A stretch of DNA of 64,000 nt, taken from Devosia sp. MC521. GTDB taxonomy: Bacteria; Pseudomonadota; Alphaproteobacteria; Rhizobiales; Devosiaceae. Every line of letters starts with the position of its first letter. The stretch's first letter is position 1. The stretch lies in the NCBI RefSeq assembly GCF_014127105.1, contig NZ_CP059902.1:1211001-1275000 (forward strand). The letters run 5' to 3'. The notes beneath the pieces are model-generated. The model worked only from the letters and a program-made list of their open reading frames with translations, was not told the DNA's origin and did no database searches. Positions 1 to 8,047 of this stretch are shown here, piece by piece. A program made the translations under genes and the position numbers.

Positions 1-128
1 TCGCCTTCCCAGCTTTCGCCAGTGGCATGAGTAGCGCACGTCGCCGCTTACAGTTGCGGGGGCAGCTCCGGACTAAGGTCACGCCTTTACCGGATTCCCT
101 ATTATCCCCTCGCGGGGACCGTGGACCG
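1..128 (-). promoter_or_regulatory. Cobalamin (B12) riboswitch, cut by the left edge
   Basis: Read on the minus strand the stretch contains the conserved cobalamin-aptamer blocks in order: TAATAGGGAA near 112-103, the CCGGT and GTCCGGAGCTGC segments, CCCCCGCAACTGTAAGCGG near 64-46, the B12-box GCCACTG at 26-20 and CTGGGAAGGCGA running to position 1. The 3' part of the aptamer and the regulated gene lie beyond the window, so the target (typically a B12 synthesis or uptake gene, or a B12-independent isoenzyme) cannot be named. A TTGACA at 161-156 on the same strand could be its -35 element. The block order is diagnostic; only completeness is uncertain. Confidence 0.93.
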
Positions 129-224
129 CCTATCAATGCGTTTCCGGGGGAGGGGTGTCAATGTGGGCGAGGAGGAAGTTGCTGCGGCGATCCGCGCGGG
201 CCTTGCAAAGCACTCTGCAGGCGT

Positions 225-252
225 AAAAAAAAGGCCGCCAAAGGCGACCTTT
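225..252 (-). terminator. Rho-independent terminator of the cold-shock gene
   Basis: On the minus strand AAGGTCGCC, a TTT loop and GGCGGCCTT (one G-T pair) are followed by eight T, immediately downstream of the cold-shock stop codon. It separates that gene from the riboswitch-controlled transcript. Confidence 0.85.
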
Positions 253-275
253 CGTATTCTGATCGTAGCGTCGAA

Positions 276-491
276 TTACGACTGCAGCGACAGGTTGATT
301 GCCGATTCACGACCGTCACGGCCGGTTTCGACTTCGTAGGTGACCTTGTCGTTTTCGTACAGGCCATCAACGCCCGAGCGCTGAACAGCAGAAATGTGTA
401 CGAAGTGGTCCTTGCCGCCGTTGTCGGGGGTGATGAAACCAAAACCCTTAGTGGCGTTGAAGAACTTGACGGTACCGGTGATGGAAGCCAT
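276..491 (-). CDS. cspA: Cold-shock protein (CspA family)
   Basis: A 71-residue single cold-shock domain, an OB-fold that binds single-stranded RNA or DNA and acts as an RNA chaperone in the cytoplasm. The RNP1 motif (KGFGFI) is near residues 16-21 and RNP2 (HFVHIS) near 30-35. The ATG at 491 is preceded by AAGGA at normal spacing and gives the canonical family start MASITGTVKFF; the longer reading back to 548 has no family support. It is monocistronic, with its own terminator at 225-252. Several paralogues are usual in alphaproteobacteria, so the symbol marks the family rather than one orthologue. Confidence 0.93.
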   Translation of the reverse strand: MASITGTVKFFNATKGFGFITPDNGGKDHFVHISAVQRSGVDGLYENDKVTYEVETGRDGRESAINLSLQS

Positions 492-903
492 TTTTATTTC
501 CTTAAAGCTCGGAGCCGAAGCTAAACGAGCAATACTCCAAAGCGACATGCCTGGGAGCCTAACACGTTTGCAAGGTGCATCAGAAAGCCAAGGACCGGTA
601 GAACCGGCAGAAAGGCAGCCGACTTAGGCTGAAAACGTATGAGCACTTTATGCCTGAATTTCATGGTCACAACAAGGCGAAACAGAAGAAATTCTCACTG
701 ACGCTACTAACGCCCTGTATGAATTCGCTTTTCCCGAGGCTTAAAGCGCCTGTTCTCGGCCTGAATGCGATCTTGAGCCGCTGATGTATCTAGCGAAATT
801 TCCCCAGCGGAATAGCGCTGTCGATTGGTGAAATGGCCGGGAAAGCGGGACGCTGTGCTAGAGTTAGCGCTTATTGATCCCCGTTTTGAGTGACAAAGCC
901 CAA
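492..903. other. Intergenic region between divergent cspA and amidohydrolase genes
   Basis: About 410 bases without a credible gene. It must hold the cspA promoter and leader on the minus strand and the promoter of the amidohydrolase on the plus strand. I see no strong -35/-10 pair, repeat or RNA structure that I would name. Confidence 0.5.
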
Positions 904-2130
904 ATGAATTCTTCCCGTGTGGACACGCGAATCCTGATGTCGCGCCTAACCCGTTTGGGTGAGGTTGGGCGCGACGAGCGTGGTGTTCTGGCGCGTTTGG
1001 CGTGCTCTGACGCGGATCGGCAAGGGCGCGATCTGCTTTTGAAGTGGGCGCGCGAGTCGGGTTTTGAGACGCGTTGCGACGCGATCGGCAATCTTTTCAT
1101 TGTCTACAATCCGAGTGGGTCGGACGAATCGCCGATTTTGATCGGGTCGCATATCGACAGCGTGATCAACGCGGGCATGTACGACGGTTGCTACGGCGTT
1201 TTGGCCGGGCTGGGCGTGTTGGAAACAATCAAAGCCGAGGGGGTGGCGATCAATCGGCCGCTCGCGCTGGTTGCTTTTACCAATGAAGAGGGTGTGCGGT
1301 TTACGCCTTCGCTGTTTGGTGCACGGGTTTTTACCGGCGTTTTGTCGCTCGAGGCCGCCTACGCAACGGCGGATCGGGATGGCGTTACTGTTGGAGAAGA
1401 GCTCCTGCGCATCGGCTATGTCGGCACGGATAGTTTCCCAACGCCTGCTGCCTATGTGGAACTGCACATAGAGCAAGGGCCGGTGTTGGAGGCTGATAAG
1501 CGCGACATTGGCGTTGTGACCGGTGTGAACGGGGCCTTTTCGATCCGCGTAAGTTTTGATGGTGTTGCCAATCATGCCGGGACAACGCCTATGCGGTTGC
1601 GGCGCGATGCGGGGCAGGGCGCAGCGCGGTTTATGCGCTTTGTTGATGAACTGGCGCGGGCACATACGCCCGAATTGGTGGCGACGGTGGGGACATTCTC
1701 ACTTGAGCCGGGCGCCATTAATGTCATTCCCTCGCGCGCTGTTATGACTGTAGATTGCCGGAGCTCGAAGTCGGAGCTTTTGCGCATGGCGCGTGAGGCG
1801 ATGGCAGCTGAGTTGGCGGCGATCTCTGAAGAGACTGCGCTGGGCACACACATGGCGGTGTTGGGAACCAGCGAGCCGGTTGATTTTGCACCAGATCTTA
1901 TCGATTGCGTGGAAGAGACTGCCGTGGATCTTGGTTATTCCCATCTGCGTCTGCCCTCCGGAGCGGGGCATGATGCGCAGATGATGGCGGCGGTTTGTCC
2001 CGCCACCATGATCTTTGTGCCGAGCCTTGGCGGCATCAGCCACAATCCCCTTGAGCATTCTTCTGAAGAAGAATTGGCTAAGGGGGCCGCGGTATTGCTC
2101 GGGGTCGTTGAGGAATTGGTGACGCGTTAA
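904..2130 (+). CDS. Zn-dependent M20-type amidohydrolase (N-carbamoyl-L-amino acid hydrolase / allantoate amidohydrolase family)
   Basis: A 408-residue cytosolic dinuclear-metal hydrolase that removes a carbamoyl or ureido group. Metal ligands are recognisable: GSHIDS (81-86) and a following MYDG Asp at 94, the paired Glu of NEEG (127-130), HIEQGP (188-193) and the C-terminal GAGHDAQ and SHNPLE motifs. NHAGTTPM (223-230) is the dimerisation/substrate segment typical of the carbamoylase/allantoate subfamily. ATG 904 is preferred over an upstream TTG at 874; neither has a strong ribosome binding site. Substrate cannot be told from sequence: N-carbamoyl amino acids, beta-ureidopropionate or allantoate are all possible. 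It is convergent with a RidA gene, which fits amino-acid or pyrimidine breakdown. Confidence 0.88.
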   Translation: MNSSRVDTRILMSRLTRLGEVGRDERGVLARLACSDADRQGRDLLLKWARESGFETRCDAIGNLFIVYNPSGSDESPILIGSHIDSVINAGMYDGCYGVLAGLGVLETIKAEGVAINRPLALVAFTNEEGVRFTPSLFGARVFTGVLSLEAAYATADRDGVTVGEELLRIGYVGTDSFPTPAAYVELHIEQGPVLEADKRDIGVVTGVNGAFSIRVSFDGVANHAGTTPMRLRRDAGQGAARFMRFVDELARAHTPELVATVGTFSLEPGAINVIPSRAVMTVDCRSSKSELLRMAREAMAAELAAISEETALGTHMAVLGTSEPVDFAPDLIDCVEETAVDLGYSHLRLPSGAGHDAQMMAAVCPATMIFVPSLGGISHNPLEHSSEEELAKGAAVLLGVVEELVTR

Positions 2131-2190
2131 GGCGTCGCCACTCCTTAGTACGGTCGTAGCATTGGGGCGGTGCCTGTAGGTCGTTCAGGG

Positions 2191-2583
2191 TTAGGACGGA
2201 ATGCGGGCGATGACTTTGATTTCGAAGTCAAAACCAGAGAGCCAGTTCACGCCGACCGCTGTCCAATTTGGATAGGGCGCTTCTGGGAAAAATTCCGCGC
2301 GGACGGCCATGATATCACCGACCTGATTTTCTGGGTCGGTGTGGAATGTCGTTACGTCGATGATGTCTTCCAGACCCGCTCCAGCTGCGGCGAGAACCGC
2401 CTGAAGATTTTGGTAAGCACGTCGAACTTGATCAGCAAATACAGGCTCTGGCGTGCCATCTTCGCGACCGCCAACTTGGCCGGAGACAAAGAGTAAATCG
2501 CCCGAGCGCGTGGCAGCGGAGTAGCGGTGCGCCTCATAAAGGGCGTGACGGTTCGCCGGGAAAACCGGTGTGCTTGTGGGCAT
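2191..2583 (-). CDS. ridA: RidA/YjgF/UK114-family protein
   Basis: A 130-residue member of the RidA family, trimeric cytosolic proteins that hydrolyse reactive enamine/imine intermediates or act in amino-acid and pyrimidine catabolism. The family signature is visible: YSAATRSGDLLFVSGQVG near residues 21-38 and the C-terminal VGVNWL segment. Typical conserved Arg of archetypal RidA near residue 105 is not present at the usual place (the local sequence is NWTAVGVNWL), so this is probably one of the Rid1-7 subgroups rather than strict RidA deaminase. Divergent from a TetR gene across three palindromes at 2639-2702, so it is the likely main target of that repressor. Confidence 0.85.
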   Translation of the reverse strand: MPTSTPVFPANRHALYEAHRYSAATRSGDLLFVSGQVGGREDGTPEPVFADQVRRAYQNLQAVLAAAGAGLEDIIDVTTFHTDPENQVGDIMAVRAEFFPEAPYPNWTAVGVNWLSGFDFEIKVIARIPS

Positions 2584-2638
2584 AAGAATTCTCGCATGTG
2601 TTGGTCGTCCGCTATGGGACGGCGCGCCTCGATGTGAT

Positions 2639-2702
2639 ATACGGCGCGTATGTGAATAGATACAGATACGCGCCGTATGTCAACTGGCATACGCAGTGTA
2701 TG
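2639..2702. promoter_or_regulatory. Cluster of three palindromes, probable TetR operators
   Basis: Two sites have the same half-sites and three-base centres: ATACG-GCG-CGTAT at 2639-2651 and ATACG-CGC-CGTAT at 2666-2678, which are also exact reverse complements of one another. A third, CATAC-GCAGT-GTATG, is at 2688-2702. Centres are about 27 and 23 bases apart. Lying between ridA and a tetR-family gene, they are most simply read as operators for that repressor controlling both directions; this is inference. Confidence 0.7.
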
Positions 2703-2718
2703 TGAGTTGGTATTTGAA

Positions 2719-3315
2719 ATGGCCCGCAAAACCCGCGCTGAAATGATGGTAGAGACACGCGCCAAGTTGCTGGCGGCGGGGCGCAAGGCCTTTGCCGAGC
2801 ACGGCTATGCTGACGCGTCGATGGATACGCTGACGGCTGATGTGGGGCTAACGCGGGGCGCGCTCTATCATAATTTTGGCGACAAACGCGGGTTGTTGGC
2901 TGCAGTCGTCAATGCAGTCGACACAGAAATGGCGGCGCGTGCCCACGATGCCGTTCGCGCGAGCAATCCTGCCAATCTTTGGGAGCAATTGGTTGCCGAA
3001 GGCATTGCCTATATGGAGCTGGCCACGGACCCGGAAATCCGCCGAATTGTGCTGCTCGATGGCCCGGCGGTTTTGGGCGACCCGTCACAGTGGGAAAGCC
3101 AGAGCGCTTGCCTCGTTGGTACGCGTTCGATCTTGGTGACGTTAATGGAAGAGGGCGTGGTCAAGCGGATGGATATTGAAGCGGCGGCGCGTTTGATGAA
3201 CGGCGCAGCTCTCAATGCGGCGCTTTGGGTGGCGGCAAGTTCCGATCCCGATATGACCCTGCCGAAAGCGCGAGACGCCTTCCGGCATCTGATGAGTGGA
3301 TTTTTAGCGCAGTGA
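2719..3315 (+). CDS. TetR/AcrR-family transcriptional regulator
   Basis: A 198-residue one-component repressor. The N-terminal TetR helix-turn-helix spans about residues 12-58, with the signature FAEHGYADASMDTLTADVGLT and the RGALYHNFGDKRGLL recognition helix region. The C-terminal ligand domain contains IVLLDGPAVLG (about 111-121), typical of the TetR_C_33-like group. ATG 2719 gives the normal MARKTRAE start; an earlier start at 2677 would lie inside the operator array. The ligand is unknown; divergent ridA and the nearby amidohydrolase suggest a nitrogen compound. Confidence 0.9.
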   Translation: MARKTRAEMMVETRAKLLAAGRKAFAEHGYADASMDTLTADVGLTRGALYHNFGDKRGLLAAVVNAVDTEMAARAHDAVRASNPANLWEQLVAEGIAYMELATDPEIRRIVLLDGPAVLGDPSQWESQSACLVGTRSILVTLMEEGVVKRMDIEAAARLMNGAALNAALWVAASSDPDMTLPKARDAFRHLMSGFLAQ

Positions 3316-3386
3316 TATGTGCCGCCACCGAACCTGCGCCTGACTAAGGGGGAGGGATCGGGGCGGTGTTTGAGTAGCGCTGTAAA

Positions 3387-4298
3387 CTAGGCCGAGAGCG
3401 TGGCTTGCACTTGCGCGATGTCCGGCAGGGCGGTGCGGGCGCCGACAGCAGAGACGCTGATCGCGGCGGCGGCACAGGCAAAGCGCAAGGTTTCAGCCAG
3501 AGATGCGCCGGCGAGATGAGCCGCGAGGAATGCGCCGTTGAAGCAATCGCCTGCGCCGGTGGCGTCAACCAAGCTGGTTGGGAAGCTGGACTGGGTGAGA
3601 GCTTGGTCGCGGGATACCGAAATTGCGCCTTCGGCGGCGCGGGTGACGGTGATCAGCTGCGGGCCGAAATCGAGGAGCTTTTCGACAGCGTCTGGCGTGA
3701 GGGGTTCGGCGGAGGTTGCCAGAAAACCGGGCTCATTCATGAAGACGATGTCGGACAGTTTTAGGAGCGCTTCGAGGCGTTCGCGATTGGGTGCAACAGC
3801 GGCTTCAATATCGATAGCGACAAGGCAGCCATCGGCGCGGGCGAGCCGAGAAATCGCGGTGAACTCTTCGATGTCATAGGGCATCGCATAGACAACGCGG
3901 GACTGCTGGACGGCTTTGGTGAGGCTGGCCTCATCGAAGGCAACGCCCGGCATGGGCGCGTAGACCAAAGCCTTTTCGCCTTCAGCGTTGACGATGATCA
4001 TTGCGGAGGCGGTTGGGTCGTCCGAGACCGTCATATAGTCGTTGGAGATGCCGAGTTTGGCATTCTCTGCGAGCAGCATGGTGCCGTCAGCATCGGCGCC
4101 GACACGTCCGAACGCGGCAGTCTTGAGGCCGAGGCGGGCTGCGGCGCAAGCAACGTTTGCCGCTGTGCCGCCCCCAAATACGCCGAGCTTGCGACCCAAG
4201 AGCTTCTCGTCGGCCAGAGGGACCCGGTCGGCGAGATAGATATGGTCGGCGTTTGGATCGCCGTAAGCGAGCAGATCGATGGCGCGCGGGCTTGCCAT
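3387..4298 (-). CDS. PfkB-family carbohydrate/nucleoside kinase
   Basis: A 303-residue ribokinase-fold kinase. It shows the N-terminal GGGTAANVA substrate motif (42-50) and the C-terminal DATGAGDCFNGAF motif (245-257) with catalytic base Asp251 and the anion hole. It is the last gene of the gntR-bmp-ABC operon, starting two bases after the stop of the preceding permease, so it very likely phosphorylates the imported compound. Because Bmp-type transporters usually carry nucleosides, a nucleoside or ribose-type kinase is the best guess, but a sugar kinase cannot be excluded. Confidence 0.9.
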   Translation of the reverse strand: MASPRAIDLLAYGDPNADHIYLADRVPLADEKLLGRKLGVFGGGTAANVACAAARLGLKTAAFGRVGADADGTMLLAENAKLGISNDYMTVSDDPTASAMIIVNAEGEKALVYAPMPGVAFDEASLTKAVQQSRVVYAMPYDIEEFTAISRLARADGCLVAIDIEAAVAPNRERLEALLKLSDIVFMNEPGFLATSAEPLTPDAVEKLLDFGPQLITVTRAAEGAISVSRDQALTQSSFPTSLVDATGAGDCFNGAFLAAHLAGASLAETLRFACAAAAISVSAVGARTALPDIAQVQATLSA

Positions 4299-4300
4299 GC

Positions 4301-5302
4301 TTAAGCGGCCTTCAACTGCGTTGCGGCTTGCTTGATCTTCCGGCGGGCGACGCGCTCCTGACGAATGTTGAACCCAACGAGGGCAATCAGGGTGAGGGTT
4401 GGCGGGATCATGAAGATGATCTGCGAGGGAACGTCAAACGCGCCGAGGCGTGCCGCAAAGACGGTCGATGCGCCAAAGACAAGCGCGGCAACCAGCGTGC
4501 CCCAAGGATTACGAGCGCCGAGGAACACTGCCGCAAGGGCAAGGAAACCGCGACCGCCGGTCATGTCTGCTTGGAACAGGTTGAGGTAGCCCATCGATAG
4601 GAAGACGCCACCAAGGGAAGCCAGAAGGCCGGAGAGCAGAAGAGCCGAATACTGGATTTTGCGGACCGAAATGCCCGAGGCGAGGGCGGCTTCGCGGTTT
4701 TCGCCGACAGCACGCAGGCGCAGTCCAAAGCGTGTGCGGTAGAGCAGGATGGCCAACAACGGCGCGGCGATCAGGGCGATGTAGACGATCATATTGTGGC
4801 CGTTGCCACCATCGCCGTTAAAGATCGGATCGAGCCAAGGCACGCCTTCAAGGAAAGGCATGGAGATATTAGGCAGCATAAAGGTCGTGAGCTGCGCTGT
4901 CGAACCCTTGTCACCCGTGAGGCTAAACAGCAGGAAGACGGTCAGGCCAGCGGCCAGAATGTTGACGCCGATGCCTGCAACGATGATGTCGGCGCCCAAC
5001 TCAAGATGGAACACGGCCAAAAGGCCGGACACGAGAACGCCTGCGCCAACGCCACACACGAGGCCAAAGAGGGCGTAGAACCAGATCGGCGAGCCGGGGA
5101 ACCAGATGGCGGCATAACCCGAAGCGATTGCGCCAAAGAAGGCCGCAATCAGCATAATGCCTTCAAGCGCGACATTGGTGGAGCCCGCCAGGTCGGAAAT
5201 CAGGCCGCCCATGGCAGCCAAAATGATCGGGGCAGCTGCGCGCAGGACGGCGGCGAGCAAGGTGCCGAAGGTGACACCCCATGCGGCGAGTTCGAAAGTC
5301 AT
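4301..5302 (-). CDS. ABC transporter permease (Bmp/nucleoside type, second permease)
   Basis: A 333-residue integral membrane permease of the BPD_transp_2 family, with eight to ten hydrophobic segments spread through the chain and the cytoplasmic loop GENREAALASGIS (about 210-222) that contacts the ATPase. It forms a heterodimer with the product of the preceding gene, whose stop codon it overlaps by four bases (ATGA), indicating translational coupling. It resembles the smaller permease of BmpA-dependent nucleoside transporters. The downstream kinase begins right after it. Confidence 0.9.
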   Translation of the reverse strand: MTFELAAWGVTFGTLLAAVLRAAAPIILAAMGGLISDLAGSTNVALEGIMLIAAFFGAIASGYAAIWFPGSPIWFYALFGLVCGVGAGVLVSGLLAVFHLELGADIIVAGIGVNILAAGLTVFLLFSLTGDKGSTAQLTTFMLPNISMPFLEGVPWLDPIFNGDGGNGHNMIVYIALIAAPLLAILLYRTRFGLRLRAVGENREAALASGISVRKIQYSALLLSGLLASLGGVFLSMGYLNLFQADMTGGRGFLALAAVFLGARNPWGTLVAALVFGASTVFAARLGAFDVPSQIIFMIPPTLTLIALVGFNIRQERVARRKIKQAATQLKAA

Positions 5303-6417
5303 GCGCTGACCTCGGTGGTAGAAGACTTAGCCTTGCGCTGGAACAGCTTGGCGAAAAGGGCAGGGCCAAAGCGTTCAGCAACAACGAAGATGATGATGAA
5401 GGCCTGAATGATCATGACCATTTCACGGGTCACGTCAGTCGAGCGTTCCATGATCTGAGCGCCCACACGTAGATAGGCGTAGAGCAGCGCCACCAGCGGC
5501 ACCGCCAAGGGATTATTGCGAGCCAGAAGCGCCACAACCATGCCCTCAAAACCAATGCCGGGGGCCAAATCCATCGGCAGGTTTTTAAGAAGGCCGTTGG
5601 CCGTGTGGAAACCCGCGAGACCTGCAAAAATGCCGCCGATGCCCATGGAGAGTGCAGTGGCCCAGCGCACCGGCACGCCAGCATATTTCGCAAAGCGCGG
5701 GTTTTCGCCGATCAGGTTGATCTCGAAGCCGGTTTTGGTCCGACGCATGATCAGCCAGACGATGATCGCGGCCGCGATAGCGAGGAAAATAACCGGGGTG
5801 ACATTGGTGCGGTTGATCAGGATCGGCATCAGGGCTTCTTCCGGGAACGGCCCGGTTGTGATGAAGCCTGCTGTCGGATCGCGCAGCAGATAGGTGATGC
5901 AGAAGCGGTAGAATTGGAGCGCGATGACATTGAGCATCAGCGTCGCCACGATTTCATTGGTGCCGAAGCGAGCCTTCAGGGCCCCGGGGATCAGGCCCCA
6001 GATAAAGCCCGAAGTCATCGCGGCAAGGCAAGCGGCCGGCAGCACAACCCAGGACGGGCCTTGCAGCGTCATGCTGACAGCACCAGCGGCGAGAGCGCCG
6101 AAGAACAGCTGGCCGTCTGCGCCCATGGTGAACTGTTTGGCGCGGAAGGGGATCGCAACCGCTAGCCCCAGCAGGGTTAGCGTGGTGGCGTCTTCGAGCA
6201 GCGAACCGACGCGGGTGAGGCGCTTGATGGAAAGCTCGCCATCTTCAAACGAGATTTCGGGCCATGCGCCGGTGAGCAAGACCTTGAACGCGCCGACCGG
6301 GTCTTCGCTGGCGAAGGTGGTCATGATGAAACCGCAGAGCAAAGCTGCTGCGATAACGAAAACGAGGCGTCCGACGCGGGAGATCATGGAGCCTTTGGCA
6401 GAAGCTGGCGCGCTCAT
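5299..6417 (-). CDS. ABC transporter permease (Bmp/nucleoside type, first permease)
   Basis: A 372-residue permease of the same family, larger than its partner, with a long periplasmic region after the first membrane segment (about residues 35-85). The conserved loop GENPRFAKYAGV near 238-249 is the ATPase-coupling segment. It overlaps both neighbours by four bases, so ATPase, this permease and the next permease are translated as one coupled unit. Gene order ATPase-permease-permease is the rule for BmpA-type nucleoside importers. Confidence 0.9.
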   Translation of the reverse strand: MSAPASAKGSMISRVGRLVFVIAAALLCGFIMTTFASEDPVGAFKVLLTGAWPEISFEDGELSIKRLTRVGSLLEDATTLTLLGLAVAIPFRAKQFTMGADGQLFFGALAAGAVSMTLQGPSWVVLPAACLAAMTSGFIWGLIPGALKARFGTNEIVATLMLNVIALQFYRFCITYLLRDPTAGFITTGPFPEEALMPILINRTNVTPVIFLAIAAAIIVWLIMRRTKTGFEINLIGENPRFAKYAGVPVRWATALSMGIGGIFAGLAGFHTANGLLKNLPMDLAPGIGFEGMVVALLARNNPLAVPLVALLYAYLRVGAQIMERSTDVTREMVMIIQAFIIIFVVAERFGPALFAKLFQRKAKSSTTEVSA

Positions 6418-8021
6418 GAAGCTGTACTCTGAAGTTCGGTAGCAAAGGGGGCGCTGAGCTGGGCAGAGGCGTCTGGCTGACGCTTGAGGCCGGTCATGTA
6501 GAGCCCGATTTCGCGCTGATCGACGGTGTCGGCGCGGAAGTGAGCGGTGATCTCGCCCTTGAACAGGACCGCGATGCGATCCGAGAGGGCGAGCACTTCT
6601 TCAAGGTCGGCGGAGATCAGGAGCACTGCGCAACCACGGTCGCGCGCGGCAATGACTTCGTCGCGAAGGCCTTGGGCCGCGCCGATGTCGACGCCACGGG
6701 TGGGCTGGGCGGCGATGAAAAAGCGGGGCTGAGACGAGAGCTCGCGCGCCATGACCACTTTTTGCATATTGCCGCCGGACAGCGCAGCAACCGGGGTTTT
6801 GCCCGATGATGTTTTGACGCCGAACTTCTTGATCAGCTCAACGCCGCGCTGCTTGATATAGCTCGTGTTCAGCCAGCCAAACTTGGAGGTTGGGGCGTGA
6901 TAATAAGACGTGGCGGCAAGGTTCTCGTCGATGGAGAGCGTTGCAGCGACGCCATCGCTGAGGCGATCTTCAGGGACCGCCGCCATGCCCATTTCGCGCG
7001 CCTTACGCACGCCCAGGCCGACAAAGCTGTCGCCACCGATTTCGGCAGTGCCGGAATGCGGATCGGCGAGACCAGAGAGAACGCGGGCCAAGAAGTCCTG
7101 ACCATTGCCTTCAACGCCAGCGATGCCGAGGATTTCGCCCGGCGCGACGTCGAGGGTAACGTTGGAGAGTTCGATCGTGCCTTGATTGTTGATGTGACCG
7201 AGATTGCGGACCACCACGAGTGGGGTCTTGTCGCGGGCATCAACGCGCGGCACAGGGGGGATCGAGAGGGGGCGACCAACCATCATTTCAGCGATGGTTT
7301 TATGATCGATATCGACGGTGTCGGCTGCGCCAGTCACCTTGCCATCGCGCAGGACGGTAAGGCGATTGGAGATCGCTTTCACTTCCGCAAGCTTATGGGT
7401 GATGATGACTACTGTCACGCCGGACGCCACGAGGCGCTGGATCGCGGCAAACAGCTCATCGCATTCTTGCGGAGTTAGCACTGCTGTGGGTTCATCCATG
7501 AGGATGATGCGCGCGCCGCGGTAGAGCGTCTTTAAGATTTCAACGCGCTGCTGGGTCCCGATAGAACAATCGGCAACTTTGGCAGCGGGGTTCACGTCGA
7601 GACCATAGGTCGACGCGAGATCGGCGACCGCCTTTTCAGCGGCAGCGCGGTCCAGCAAGCCATTGGACTGGCGCGGCTCTTGGCCCAGCACGATGTTTTC
7701 GGCAATGGTCAGTGAAGGCACCAGATTAAGGTGCTGCGCCACCATGCCAACGCCAGAGGCAATCGCCTGACTGGGGTGGGTGAAGCGGGCAGGCTGACCA
7801 TTGATCAAAATCTGACCGGAGGTTGGGGTTTCAAGGCCATAGATCATTTTCATGATCGTGGACTTGCCAGCGCCATTCTCGCCGCAGATCGCGTGGATTT
7901 CTCCAGCACGAATGGTCAGCGAGACGTGTTCATTGGCGAGCGTGCCATTGGGATAGCGCTTGGTGACGTCGCGCAACTCAATAGCAGGGGCGCCCTCGGA
8001 AATCGAAGGGGCGATGTGCAT
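6414..8021 (-). CDS. ABC transporter ATP-binding protein with two fused nucleotide-binding domains
   Basis: A 535-residue double ATPase that energises the Bmp-type importer. The first domain has Walker A GENGAGKS (47-54), the degenerate signature SIGTQQRVEI and Walker B LMDEPTAVL; the second has the altered Walker A GVEGNGQD usual for this class and the signature LSGGNMQKV. This layout matches the RbsA/XylG/YufO group, and the paired permeases point to nucleosides rather than ribose. It starts 26 bases after the binding-protein gene and overlaps the following permease by four bases. Confidence 0.92.
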   Translation of the reverse strand: MHIAPSISEGAPAIELRDVTKRYPNGTLANEHVSLTIRAGEIHAICGENGAGKSTIMKMIYGLETPTSGQILINGQPARFTHPSQAIASGVGMVAQHLNLVPSLTIAENIVLGQEPRQSNGLLDRAAAEKAVADLASTYGLDVNPAAKVADCSIGTQQRVEILKTLYRGARIILMDEPTAVLTPQECDELFAAIQRLVASGVTVVIITHKLAEVKAISNRLTVLRDGKVTGAADTVDIDHKTIAEMMVGRPLSIPPVPRVDARDKTPLVVVRNLGHINNQGTIELSNVTLDVAPGEILGIAGVEGNGQDFLARVLSGLADPHSGTAEIGGDSFVGLGVRKAREMGMAAVPEDRLSDGVAATLSIDENLAATSYYHAPTSKFGWLNTSYIKQRGVELIKKFGVKTSSGKTPVAALSGGNMQKVVMARELSSQPRFFIAAQPTRGVDIGAAQGLRDEVIAARDRGCAVLLISADLEEVLALSDRIAVLFKGEITAHFRADTVDQREIGLYMTGLKRQPDASAQLSAPFATELQSTAS

Positions 8022-8047
8022 CTAAAAATCTCCGAGGGCAGATAGGC

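Noticed and set aside
27..524. A 165-codon plus-strand frame at the left edge
   Set aside because: It spans the cobalamin riboswitch and the antisense of the cold-shock gene.
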